A model generated the notes under the pieces. It searched no databases. It worked only from the letters and a program-made list of their open reading frames with translations, and had not been told where the DNA came from. Shown piece after piece: positions 24,858-34,286 of a stretch of DNA of 64,000 nucleotides; positions within the stretch are counted from its first letter, which is position 1; the number at the start of each line of letters is the position of its first letter. Source of the stretch: JAATFS01 sp037145635 (GTDB lineage Bacteria > Pseudomonadota > Gammaproteobacteria > Xanthomonadales > Xanthomonadaceae). The stretch spans positions 248,001 through 312,000 of the forward strand of contig JBBCXB010000001.1 in NCBI GenBank assembly GCA_037145635.1. Reading direction: 5' to 3'. The position numbers and the translations under genes were made by a program.

Positions 24858-25117
24858 GGGGCTGGGATTGGGGAATGGGGATTGGGGAATCGTAAAGGCG
24901 GGGCCGGCGGCTTCGGTGGTTGCTACCGTCACTCCGCTGTCGCGTTGACGGAGGGACAGCAACCGGAAGCACTAGAGTCTGATTCTAGGAATCCGGAATG
25001 CCGGCTCCTACTTCCCGCTCAGTTTCACACTCGTAGCACCCGTCCCTGAAAATCCACGCCAGGCCCCCGCAGCCGGCCGCCCGCTTTTCCATTCCCCAAT
25101 CCCCAATCCCAGCCCCT
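24857..25117. repeat. heptamer-type inverted-repeat element, copy 2
   Basis: A perfect 18-bp inverted repeat, AGGGGCTGGGATTGGGGA at 24857-24874 and its complement at 25100-25117, is extended inward by further GGGAATG/GGGATTG heptamers. It fills the entire space between the convergent pilB and pilR genes. The first base is the last base of the pilB stop, and the last base abuts the pilR stop. The 200-bp interior shows no gene. Its right arm shares CTTTTCCATTCCCC with copy 4. Confidence 0.85.
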
Positions 25118-26506
25118 CTACTCCATCCCCAGCTTCTTGAGCTTGTAGCGCAAGGCGCGGAAGGTGATGCCGAGCTGGGCGGCGGTGCGGGTCTTGTTCC
25201 AGCGGTTCTCCTCCAGCGCCTTCTGGATCGCCGCGCGCTCCAGCTGCTCGATGTAGGAGGGCAGGGCGGAGGAGGCGGGGTCGATGTCGACGACGGCCTC
25301 GGCCGGCTCGGGACGCCCGGTGCCGGCGGCCGCGCGCAGGCCGCCGTGGGCCGGCAGGCGCAGGTCGCCGGCGCCGATCCGGTCGTCCTCGGCCAGCGCC
25401 AGGGCGCGTTCGAGGATGTTCTCCAGTTCGCGCACGTTGCCGGGGAAGCCGTAGCGGTCCAGCGCTTCCAGCGCCGACGGCGACAGCAGCGGGATCGGCC
25501 GGCCATGGCCGGGCGCCAGCCGCGCCAGGATCGAGGCGGCCAGCATCGGCAGGTCGCCGCCGCGCTCGCGCAGCGGCGGCACGCGCAGCTCGATCACGTT
25601 GATGCGGTAGTAAAGGTCGTGGCGGAAGCGGCCGTCGGCCACCAGTTCGCCGAGGTCCTTGTGGGTGGCCGACAGGATGCGCACGTCCACCGCCACCTCG
25701 GTCGCCGCGCCGACCGGGCGCACCGACTTCTCCTGGATCGCACGCAGCAGCTTGACCTGCATCGCCACCGGCAGCTCGGCCACCTCGTCCAGGAACAGGG
25801 TGCCGCCGCTGGCGGCCTGGAACAGCCCGGGCTTGTCGGCATGCGCGCCGGTGAAGCTGCCGCGCTTGTGGCCGAAGAACTCGCTCTCCATCAGCTCGGC
25901 CGGGATCGCGCCGCAGTTGACCGGGACGAACGGGCCGTTGGCGCGCCCGCCCTGCTCGTGGATGGTGCGCGCGACCAGTTCCTTGCCGACGCCGGATTCG
26001 CCCAGGATGTACACCGGGGCCTGGCTGCGCGCGACCTTGCCGATCGTGGTGCGCAGGCTTTCCATCGCCGGCGAGTCGCCGAGCAGGCGGCTGGCCTGCT
26101 CCGGCGGCGGCGAGGCCGGTGCCGGGCGCTCCTGGTTGTCCAGTTCCAGCGCATGCTTGACCAGGCCGCGCAGCACGCCGAGGTCCACCGGCTTGCTGAC
26201 GAAGTCGAAGGCACCGGCCTTCAGCGCCTCCACCGCCAGGTCCATGCTGCCGAAGGCGGTGATCATCGCCACCGGGGTCTGCGGGTAGTTGCGGGCGATC
26301 TCGGTGACCAGTTCGATGCCGTTGCCGTCGGGCAGGCGCATGTCGGTCAGGCACAGGGCATAGCGGTTGCTGGCCAGCAGTTCGCGCGCCTCGGCGAGAT
26401 TGGCGGCGGTGCTGATGCGCAGGCCCATGCGGCCGAGGGTCAGGACGAGGAGTTCGCGGATGTCGCGCTCGTCGTCGACGACCAGGGCGCTTCGGGTTTC
26501 GTTCAT
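25118..26506 (-). CDS. pilR: sigma-54-dependent response regulator PilR
   Basis: A 462-residue NtrC-type activator. The receiver domain (1-120) has phospho-acceptor Asp55 in CLTDMRLPDG. The AAA+ domain (about 145-385) has Walker A GESGVGKE, the sigma-54 contact loop GSFTGA (Ser in place of the common Ala), Walker B GGTLFLDEVAEL and the Arg-finger region. A Fis-type helix-turn-helix closes the protein (NKTRTAAQLGITFRALRYKL). PilS is 64 bp upstream on the same strand. The expected target is the sigma-54 promoter of pilA at 22452. Confidence 0.95.
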   Translation of the reverse strand: MNETRSALVVDDERDIRELLVLTLGRMGLRISTAANLAEARELLASNRYALCLTDMRLPDGNGIELVTEIARNYPQTPVAMITAFGSMDLAVEALKAGAFDFVSKPVDLGVLRGLVKHALELDNQERPAPASPPPEQASRLLGDSPAMESLRTTIGKVARSQAPVYILGESGVGKELVARTIHEQGGRANGPFVPVNCGAIPAELMESEFFGHKRGSFTGAHADKPGLFQAASGGTLFLDEVAELPVAMQVKLLRAIQEKSVRPVGAATEVAVDVRILSATHKDLGELVADGRFRHDLYYRINVIELRVPPLRERGGDLPMLAASILARLAPGHGRPIPLLSPSALEALDRYGFPGNVRELENILERALALAEDDRIGAGDLRLPAHGGLRAAAGTGRPEPAEAVVDIDPASSALPSYIEQLERAAIQKALEENRWNKTRTAAQLGITFRALRYKLKKLGME

Positions 26507-26570
26507 GGGCGCGAAGATAGCCCAGCGCGAGGAGCCACGACAAATGCCGGGCGCCGCGATCGCAACGGGT

Positions 26571-28184
26571 TCAGTCCGGCAGCAGGGTGTGCGGGCCGGG
26601 CAGGACCACCCGGAAGCAGGCGCCGCCGGCCGGCACCGACACGTATTCCAGGCGCGCCTGGTTGGCCCGGCACAGCTCGCGCGCGATGTACAGGCCGAGC
26701 CCGGTGCCGTGCTCGGAGGTGGTGAAGAACGGCCGGAACAGCTGCGCGGCCACCGCATCGGGGATGCCGGGGCCGCGGTCGATGACCTCGACCACGGCGT
26801 TGCGGTCCTGCATCGCCACCCGCAGCCGTATCCGCGCCGGTTCCTCCGGGAGGCGGCCGTACTTCAGCGCGTTGTGGACCAGCGCGGTCAGCAGCTGATG
26901 CAGGTGCCTGGGGTCCACCAACGCCGGCACCGAGGTGGCGTGGATCACCGCGTCCAGGCTGTCGGTCTCGGTCGACAGGGTCTGCCGGTACTCCAGCACG
27001 AAGCGGCGCACGAAGCCGGCCAGGTCCAGGTGCTCCGGGTTGGCGCGCTCGCGCCGGGCCAGCCCGAGCACGCTCTCTACGATGCCGTTGGTGCGCTGGC
27101 ACTGCTGGTGGATGATCTGCAGCAGGCGACGGTCGGCGTCGCCGATGTCGGGGGACTCCTCCAGCAGCTGCGAGGCATAGCTGATCGCCGCCAGCGGGTT
27201 GCGGATCTCGTGCGCGAGGCTGGCGGAGAAGCGGCCCATCGCCGACAGGGTGAGCGACTCGGCACGCCGCGACACCACCGTGGCGTCGTCGAGGAACACC
27301 AGCGACAGGTCGCTGTCGGCCAGCAGCCGCGCGAAGCGGGGCTGGATCTCGGGCTGGTCGGGCGACAGCTGCAGCGGCACTTCGTCCTGGGCCCAGCCAT
27401 TGCGCCAGCGCTGCAGGCGGCGCGCCAGTTCCGGCGCGGCGCTGCCCAGGTCGAGCTGGCCCCCGGCCAGGGCGCCGTCGCCGTCGCCGACCAGGCCGGC
27501 GGCGGCCTCGTTGGCCACGGTCACGCGGTTGGCGGCATCCACGACCAGCACGCCGGTGCGCATGCGCCGGATGATCAGCTCGTTGATCTCGTACAGGTTG
27601 GCCACCTCGGCGCCGCGGCGCTCGGCCAGCGCCTGGTTGCGGCGTGCGCGCAGCCCGATCTGGTGGCAGATGTAGGCCAGCGCGAGGTAGCTGGTGGCGA
27701 ACATCGCCAGCTCGGCGAGGGTCCGCGCCGAGCTGACGCCGTCCAGCTGGGTCCACAGGTACTCCAGCACCGTGGCCAGGCTGGCGAACGCGGCGATCGC
27801 CATGCCGTAGCGCAGCCGCAGCAGCATCGCCGCCGCCGCGACGTTGAACAGCAGCATCATCGCGATGCCGGCGCTGGCGTTGGGCAGGGCGTGGGTGATC
27901 AGGGTGGCGGCGACGATGTCGGCGACCGTGCTGCCGCAGACGATCGCGGCCAGCCGGCGTTCCTCGCGTCCCCACAGCAGCAGCACGATCGCCAGGAGCA
28001 GGTAGCCGGTGGCCACCCCCTCGGCCAGGCGGCCATGGCGGGCCTGGCCGACCAGCTCGGCCAGCGGGCTGAACACCAGCGCGGCGATCAGGCCGGCAAC
28101 CAGGACCCGGTACAGCGCGAAGAAGTACAGCTCACGGTGCGGGACCGACTCGATCCGGTCGATGAGCGAGACAGTGGACGACAA
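26571..28184 (-). CDS. pilS: sensor histidine kinase PilS, TTG start
   Basis: A 537-residue kinase that senses pilin levels and phosphorylates PilR. Six hydrophobic segments occupy about residues 15-180 (for example YRVLVAGLIAALVFSP and IAMMLLFNVAAAAMLLRL). A PAS-like domain follows (VLVVDAANRVTVANEAAAGL). The phosphorylated His is in ASLAHEIRNPLAAISYA, with ATP boxes LVHNALKYG, VIDRGPGIP and TGLGLYIARELC. No ATG lies ahead of the first helix. TTG at 28184 has GGGAG seven bases upstream and gives MSSTVSLIDRIES, so a TTG start is proposed. Confidence 0.93.
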   Translation of the reverse strand: MSSTVSLIDRIESVPHRELYFFALYRVLVAGLIAALVFSPLAELVGQARHGRLAEGVATGYLLLAIVLLLWGREERRLAAIVCGSTVADIVAATLITHALPNASAGIAMMLLFNVAAAAMLLRLRYGMAIAAFASLATVLEYLWTQLDGVSSARTLAELAMFATSYLALAYICHQIGLRARRNQALAERRGAEVANLYEINELIIRRMRTGVLVVDAANRVTVANEAAAGLVGDGDGALAGGQLDLGSAAPELARRLQRWRNGWAQDEVPLQLSPDQPEIQPRFARLLADSDLSLVFLDDATVVSRRAESLTLSAMGRFSASLAHEIRNPLAAISYASQLLEESPDIGDADRRLLQIIHQQCQRTNGIVESVLGLARRERANPEHLDLAGFVRRFVLEYRQTLSTETDSLDAVIHATSVPALVDPRHLHQLLTALVHNALKYGRLPEEPARIRLRVAMQDRNAVVEVIDRGPGIPDAVAAQLFRPFFTTSEHGTGLGLYIARELCRANQARLEYVSVPAGGACFRVVLPGPHTLLPD

Positions 28185-28403
28185 GCCGGAGCTCCCAGCG
28201 GGCGGGGACGAATCCGGAGTATAGGGGGGCTGCGGCGGCGACCGGCGGGCGCGTTCGCGGCCGCCGCACGGCGGCCCGGGCGCGGAATTTTGCGCCGCCG
28301 GGCGTGGTCGGCGACAATGGGCGGCCCGCTCGCCTCCGATGGGGCTTCCGCCCCCGGCGGTCGCCATGCGCGCAGCGGTCGTTTCCTTTTCCCACGGTGA
28401 CGC

Positions 28404-29567
<1,164 letters not shown>

Positions 29568-29593
29568 ACCCCCCACGAGACTAGGAAGAATTC

Positions 29594-30466
29594 ATGTCTG
29601 TTCTGATCAACAAGAAGACGAAGGTCATCGTGCAGGGCTTCACCGGCCAGCAGGGTACCTTCCACGCCACCCAGATGGTGGAGTACGGCACCCAGGTCGT
29701 CGGCGGCGTCACGCCGGGCAAGGGCGGCACCACCCATATCGACCTGCCGGTGTTCAACACCGTGCGTGAGGCGGTCGAGGCCACCGGTGCCGACGCGTCG
29801 GTGATCTACGTGCCGCCGCCGTTCGCGGCCGACGCCATCCTGGAAGCGGCCGCAGCCGGCATCAAGGTCATCGTCTGCATCACCGAGGGCATCCCGGTGC
29901 TGGACATGCTGCGCGTCAAGAACGTGCTCAAGGGCCATCCGGACGTGACCCTGGTCGGTCCGAACTGCCCCGGCGTCATCACCCCGGGCGAGTGCAAGAT
30001 CGGCATCATGCCGGGCCACATCCACCAGCCGGGCAAGATCGGCATCGTCTCGCGCTCGGGCACGCTGACCTACGAAGCGGTCAAGCAGACCACCGCGGCC
30101 GGCCTCGGCCAGTCCACGGTGATCGGCATCGGCGGCGATCCGATCAACGGCCTGAACTTCGTCGACTGCCTCAAGCTGTTCAACGAGGACCCGCAGACCG
30201 AAGGCATCATCATGGTCGGCGAGATCGGCGGCGACGCCGAAGAGGCGGGCGCCGAGTACATCAAGGCCCACGTCAAGAAGCCGGTCGTCGGCTTCATCGC
30301 CGGCGCCTCGGCCCCTCCGGGCAAGCGCATGGGCCACGCCGGCGCGATCGCCTCGGGCGGTTCGGGCACCGCCGCCGGTAAGTTCGCGGCGATGGAAGCG
30401 GCGGGCGTCAAGACCGTGCGTTCGCCGGGCGACCTGGGTGCGGCGATCGCCGCGCTGGTGAAGTAA
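29594..30466 (+). CDS. sucD: succinyl-CoA synthetase alpha subunit
   Basis: A 290-residue subunit carrying the CoA-binding Rossmann domain (VIVQGFTGQQGTFHA) and the phosphohistidine. The active-site His is in MGHAGAIASGGSGTA near residue 246. Other marks are VGGVTPGKGG, VGPNCPGVITPGE and IGIGGDPINGLNFVDCL. ATG at 29594 follows AGGAAG. It forms an operon with sucC and is followed by a strong intrinsic terminator. Confidence 0.98.
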   Translation: MSVLINKKTKVIVQGFTGQQGTFHATQMVEYGTQVVGGVTPGKGGTTHIDLPVFNTVREAVEATGADASVIYVPPPFAADAILEAAAAGIKVIVCITEGIPVLDMLRVKNVLKGHPDVTLVGPNCPGVITPGECKIGIMPGHIHQPGKIGIVSRSGTLTYEAVKQTTAAGLGQSTVIGIGGDPINGLNFVDCLKLFNEDPQTEGIIMVGEIGGDAEEAGAEYIKAHVKKPVVGFIAGASAPPGKRMGHAGAIASGGSGTAAGKFAAMEAAGVKTVRSPGDLGAAIAALVK

Positions 30467-30495
30467 GCGGCAGCGCTGTTCATCGTTTGACCGAG

Positions 30496-30522
30496 AAGGC
30501 CGCCTCCGGGCGGCCTTTTTTT
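30496..30522 (+). terminator. intrinsic terminator of sucCD
   Basis: GGCCGCC-tccg-GGCGGCC is followed by seven T residues, 30 bp after the sucD stop. Confidence 0.93.
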
Positions 30523-30536
30523 ATGCGGACGGCGGG

Positions 30537-30920
30537 CCCTCATCCGCCCTTCGGGCACCTTCTCCCGCAAGCGGGAGAAGGAGGCGTAATGACTTGCTGG
30601 CTCAGATGCGCAAGCCACAAGCCACAAGCCAAAAGCCAAAAGCCAAAAGCCAAAAGCCAAAAAAGCCAGCTGCCTGCGGCCGACAATCTGTAAGCCAGCA
30701 CGTTTGCAGACAGCGAGCGACGAGCGGCGGACAGTAGGCAGCAAGCAACAAGTGGAACGCGACACGTAGCAAGCGGCAAGTAGCAGTCGGCAAGCGGCAA
30801 ACAGCGGGTAGCAACGGCGGGCAGCAATTGGTAAGCGGCCTACGGGGGCGTCAACGGGAAGAGGCAAGCAGGACGCCAACGTCCCCTCTCCCGCTTGCGG
30901 GAGAGGGGTAGGGGTGAGGG
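30537..30920. repeat. REP-like inverted pair enclosing a heptamer array
   Basis: Two inverted copies of a REP-type sequence bound this block. The left copy carries the hairpin CCTTCTCCCGC-aa-GCGGGAGAAGG (30558-30581). The right copy carries CCCCTCTCCCGC-tt-GCGGGAGAGGGG (30883-30908) and then TAGGGGTGAGGG. Between them, about 30611-30668 is a clean tandem array of CAAGCCA/AAAGCCA heptamers. About 30700-30838 is a degenerate array of GCAAGCG/GCAAGTA-like units with the same 7-bp period. There is no coding function. The DUF559 frame begins about 95 bp further on. Confidence 0.8.
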
Positions 30921-31014
30921 CGCTTTTCCTATCCCCACAAGCGCCCATCGCCGATGGCTGGCTCCGGTGCTACCAGTCCACGCTAGCCCCACCGCGTCAT
31001 TCCAGGCAATCGCG

Positions 31015-31407
31015 ATGCGCCAGGGAGAGAAGACCCGCTTCGCACGGAAGTTGCGCCGCCAACTGACCGACGCCGAGCGCGTGCTGTGGTACCGGCTGCG
31101 TGACCGCCGCCTGCTCGGCTTCAAGTTCCGCAGGCAGTGCCCGATCGGGCCCTATGTCGCGGATTTCGCGTGCCTCGACCCAGCATTGATCGTGGAGGTC
31201 GATGGCAGCCAGCACCAGGATTGCCGCCGCGATGCCGTCCGCGAGGCCTTCCTGCGCGGGCAGGGCTTCGAGCTGCTGCGCTTCTGGAATAATGCGGTGC
31301 TGGCGAACACCGACCAGGTCTGCGACGCGATCGCACGACGGCTGCTCGGTCGTCGCCCTTCTTTTCCTCCTTTCCTCCCGTGGAAGGAACCGCACAAGGC
31401 CGCTGAC
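31015..31407 (+). CDS. DUF559 (Vsr-like nuclease fold) frame, no stop of its own, continues into nadE
   Basis: From ATG at 31015 there are 131 codons of a typical DUF559 protein: FARKLRRQLTDAERVLWYRLR, then GFKFRRQCPIGPYVADFACL, then IVEVDGSQH and LLRFWNNAVLANTDQVCDAI. DUF559 proteins have a PD-(D/E)XK/Vsr-like endonuclease fold with unknown role. The EVDGSQH segment is the conserved acidic site. Free-standing family members end about here. This frame instead carries through a short linker (RPSFPPFLPWKEPHKAAD) into the nadE start in the same frame, 31408. It could make a 677-residue fusion, or be a fragment fused by loss of its stop. The repeat block just upstream suggests a mobile origin. 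Confidence 0.75.
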
Positions 31408-33048
31408 ATGTCCCAGACCCTCCGTATCGCCCTGGCCCAGTTCGATTTCCCGGTCGGGGCGGTGGCCCGCAACACCCAGCGCATCGTCGAGCTCATCGCC
31501 GAGGCGCGCGACGAACTCGGCGCCCAGGTCGTGCTGTTCCCGGAGCTGGCGGTCAGCGGCTATCCGCCGGAGGACCTGCTGCTGCGTCCGGGCTTCCTGG
31601 CGCACTGCGAGCAGGCGGTGGCGCGGATCGCCGCCGCCGCGAAGGGCATCGTCGCGGTGGTCGGCTGGCCGCAGAGCGCCGGCAGCGTGGTCTACAACGC
31701 CGCCAGCGTGCTGCGTGACGGTCGCATCGAGCGCACCTACCGCAAGCGCGAGCTGCCCAACTACGCCGTATTCGACGAGCGCCGCTACTTCGACGTCGAT
31801 CCGGATGGTGAGAGCTGCGTGTTCAGCGTCGAGGGCGTGCAGGTGGGCGTGGTGATCTGCGAGGACCTGTGGTTCTCCGAGCCGCTGGCCGATACCGTCC
31901 GCCACGGGGCCGAACTGGTGCTGGTGCCCAACGCGTCGCCCTACGAGCGCGGCAAGCACGCCCAGCGCGATGCGCTGATGGCCGAGCGCACCCGCGAGAG
32001 CGGCGCTGCGATCGCCTATCTCAACGTGGTAGGTGGGCAGGACGCACTGGTGTTCGACGGCGCCTCGGTGGTGGCCGACGGCGACGGTACCGTGCACCCG
32101 GCGGCCGTGGCGTTTGCCGAGCAGTGGTTGGCGGTGGACTACGCCGCCGGCGAGCGCCGCTTCACGCCGGTGGTGTGGGTGGACGACGGCGACGAGAGCA
32201 TGGATGCGCTGGCCTGGCGCGCAGTGGTGCGCGGCGTGCAGGACTACTGCCGCAAGAACGGCTTTTCCAAGGTCTGGCTGGGCGCCTCCGGCGGCATCGA
32301 CTCGGCGCTGGTGCTGGCGATCGCGGTGGATGCGCTCGGTGCCGACAACGTCACCGCGGTGCGGCTGCCGTCGCGCTACACCGCCGACCTGTCCAACGAT
32401 CTGGCCGCCGAGCAATGCCGCACCCTGGGGGTGAAGCTGGAGACGGTGGCGATCGAGCCGGCGTTCGAGGGCCTGCTGGCGGCCTTGGGGCCGCTGTTCG
32501 CCGGTACCGAGGCGGACGTCACCGAGGAGAACCTGCAGTCGCGCGCTCGCGGGGTGATCCTGATGGCGCTGGCCAACAAGTTCGGCGGGCTGCTGCTGAC
32601 CACCGGCAACAAGAGCGAGTACGCGGTGGGCTACGCCACCATCTACGGCGACATGTGCGGCGGCTATGCGCCGCTGAAGGACCTCTACAAGACGGAGGTG
32701 TTCGGCCTGGCGAAGTGGCGCAACACCGTCGGCGGCGCCCCGGTGATCCCGCCGGCGGTGATCGCGCGGCCGCCATCGGCCGAGCTGCGGGCCAACCAGA
32801 CCGACCAGGATTCGCTGCCGGCCTACGACGTGCTCGACGGCATCCTCTACCGCTACGTGGACCAGGAGCAGTCGCGCGAGGACATCGTCGCGGCCGGCTA
32901 TGCCGCCGAGGTGGTGGACCGCGTGCTGGGGCTGGTGCGCATCAGCGAGTGGAAGCGCCACCAGGCCGCGCCCGGGCCCAAGGTGTCGCGGCGTGCGTTC
33001 GGGCGCGAGCGCCGCTACCCGATCACCAACGGCTACCGCGGCCAGTAA
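31408..33048 (+). CDS. nadE: glutamine-dependent NAD+ synthetase
   Basis: A 546-residue enzyme catalysing the last step of NAD synthesis. The N-terminal nitrilase-type glutaminase has Glu in FPELAVSGYPPEDLL, Lys in YRKRELPNY and Cys in VVICEDLWF. The C-terminal ATP pyrophosphatase has the P-loop GASGGIDSALVLAIAVDAL and TTGNKSEYAVGY. MSQTLRIALAQFDFPVGAV is the usual N-terminus, so ATG at 31408 is the natural start. Its Shine-Dalgarno is weak, and the reading frame is open all the way back to a DUF559 domain at 31015. If both starts are used, native NadE and a fusion would coexist. Confidence 0.95.
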   Translation: MSQTLRIALAQFDFPVGAVARNTQRIVELIAEARDELGAQVVLFPELAVSGYPPEDLLLRPGFLAHCEQAVARIAAAAKGIVAVVGWPQSAGSVVYNAASVLRDGRIERTYRKRELPNYAVFDERRYFDVDPDGESCVFSVEGVQVGVVICEDLWFSEPLADTVRHGAELVLVPNASPYERGKHAQRDALMAERTRESGAAIAYLNVVGGQDALVFDGASVVADGDGTVHPAAVAFAEQWLAVDYAAGERRFTPVVWVDDGDESMDALAWRAVVRGVQDYCRKNGFSKVWLGASGGIDSALVLAIAVDALGADNVTAVRLPSRYTADLSNDLAAEQCRTLGVKLETVAIEPAFEGLLAALGPLFAGTEADVTEENLQSRARGVILMALANKFGGLLLTTGNKSEYAVGYATIYGDMCGGYAPLKDLYKTEVFGLAKWRNTVGGAPVIPPAVIARPPSAELRANQTDQDSLPAYDVLDGILYRYVDQEQSREDIVAAGYAAEVVDRVLGLVRISEWKRHQAAPGPKVSRRAFGRERRYPITNGYRGQ

Positions 33049-33102
33049 CCGGAGGCGCCGGGTCGGCCCGGCGCCGCCCGGCCGCTCCGGCAACGCGAAG
33101 CG

Positions 33103-34077
33103 TCATTGCGCGAAGCCGGTCAGCAGGTCCAGCGTCGGCTTGGGATGGGACAGGTCGTACATCAGCCCGAAGTGGCGCTCGGCGCCCTGCATGTCCGGCT
33201 GGTCGCGCAATTCGTACACGTTCACCTCGGCCACCACGTCGGCATAGTCGTCGCGCAGCGTCTGCAGCACCTGCGCCAGCCCGTCGTAGCAGGCCCCGTC
33301 GCCGGGGCTGCCGCCGTCGGTGGTGCCGGTGTAGACCTCGGCGCAATTGACCTCGTTGAAGAAGATCCGCGTGTTGTAGGTCTGCGCCGCGGTGCGCATC
33401 TGGCCCAGGTACAGGTCCATCCAGTAGCCCTTGTCCAGGTGGAAGGGGTAGTAGTGGAAACTGATGTGGTCGAAGGCGAAGCCCGCCTGGCGGGCCGCCT
33501 GCAGGAACCACAGCGAGCCGTTGCGGTCGCCGGGGCAGCGGGCCCCGGCGCTGTGGTCGTCGCTGTTGCACGCGGTGATGTTGACGGTGAACTCGAGCCC
33601 GGCGCCCAGTTCGTCGGAGGCCTGCTTCATGCCGCGGTACATCTCGGTCATCGCCGCGATCCGGGCCGGCGCCGCGGCGCGGTCCAGGTCCAGCTCGTTG
33701 CCGATTTCCCACACCTTGATGTCGCCGGCGTAGCGCCGCGCCAGCTGGTAGCCGATCTCGCGCGACATCGGGTACACCATCGGCCGCAGGGTGATGCCGT
33801 AGCGGCGCGCCAGCGGGATCAGCGCGTCGAGCACGGCGTAGTTGCGCGGGTCGACGTCGAAGCGGTAGCTGCGCAGGTTGCGGGCGTCGAGCAGCCGGAA
33901 CGCGGCCTCGGTGTCGCTCAGGGGGTAGTGGCCGCGGCCGTCATGGCCGTTGACGCCGTAGACGATCGGCGCGGCCCCGGCGGCGGTGAGTGCGGCCCCG
34001 GCGGGCGGCTCGGCCCGCGACGCCGGGCGCACTCCGGCGCAGAGCGCCAGGGCGAGCAGCGGGGCGGCGTGGCGCAT
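33103..34077 (-). CDS. secreted clan-A glycoside hydrolase (GH39/GH5-like)
   Basis: A 324-residue exported protein with a signal peptide of about 20 residues (MRHAAPLLALALCAG). It has the TIM-barrel pattern of clan A retaining glycosidases. A probable acid/base Glu is in IKVWEIGNELDLD and a probable nucleophile Glu in RIFFNEVNCAEVY, with FDHISFHYYPFHLDKGYWMD between. The exact family and substrate cannot be assigned by eye. ATG at 34077 has GGAGG seven bases upstream; a longer arginine-rich frame ahead of it is ignored. It is separated from bamD by a terminator and is likely to have its own promoter. Confidence 0.78.
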   Translation of the reverse strand: MRHAAPLLALALCAGVRPASRAEPPAGAALTAAGAAPIVYGVNGHDGRGHYPLSDTEAAFRLLDARNLRSYRFDVDPRNYAVLDALIPLARRYGITLRPMVYPMSREIGYQLARRYAGDIKVWEIGNELDLDRAAAPARIAAMTEMYRGMKQASDELGAGLEFTVNITACNSDDHSAGARCPGDRNGSLWFLQAARQAGFAFDHISFHYYPFHLDKGYWMDLYLGQMRTAAQTYNTRIFFNEVNCAEVYTGTTDGGSPGDGACYDGLAQVLQTLRDDYADVVAEVNVYELRDQPDMQGAERHFGLMYDLSHPKPTLDLLTGFAQ

Positions 34078-34230
34078 GCGGTGTCCTCCGGATCCGGGTA
34101 GGGGGCGGCGGCTGCGCAAGGCGGCGGCGCCAGCGACAGCATGGCAGCGCCGGCCGGGCCGCGCGCGGAGGGGGCGCATTCAGTGACGCGGACTGTGACC
34201 GGCGGCTTCGCCGGTCTGTGGCCGGCCACG

Positions 34231-34251
34231 AAAAAGGGGCCTTGCGGCCCC
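34231..34251 (-). terminator. intrinsic terminator after bamD
   Basis: On the minus strand, GGGGCCGCAAGGCCCC is followed by TTTTT, about 35 bp beyond the bamD stop. Confidence 0.88.
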
Positions 34252-34286
34252 TTGCTCGGTAGGACGGTTGCGCGGCGCCGGCCGGC

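Noticed and set aside
23079..24962. A 627-codon minus-strand frame opposite pilB
   Set aside because: It is an antisense shadow; pilB on the other strand has all motor ATPase motifs.
30601..30840. A CRISPR array
   Set aside because: The unit is 7 bp with no spacers of constant length and there are no cas genes; it is a simple tandem repeat.
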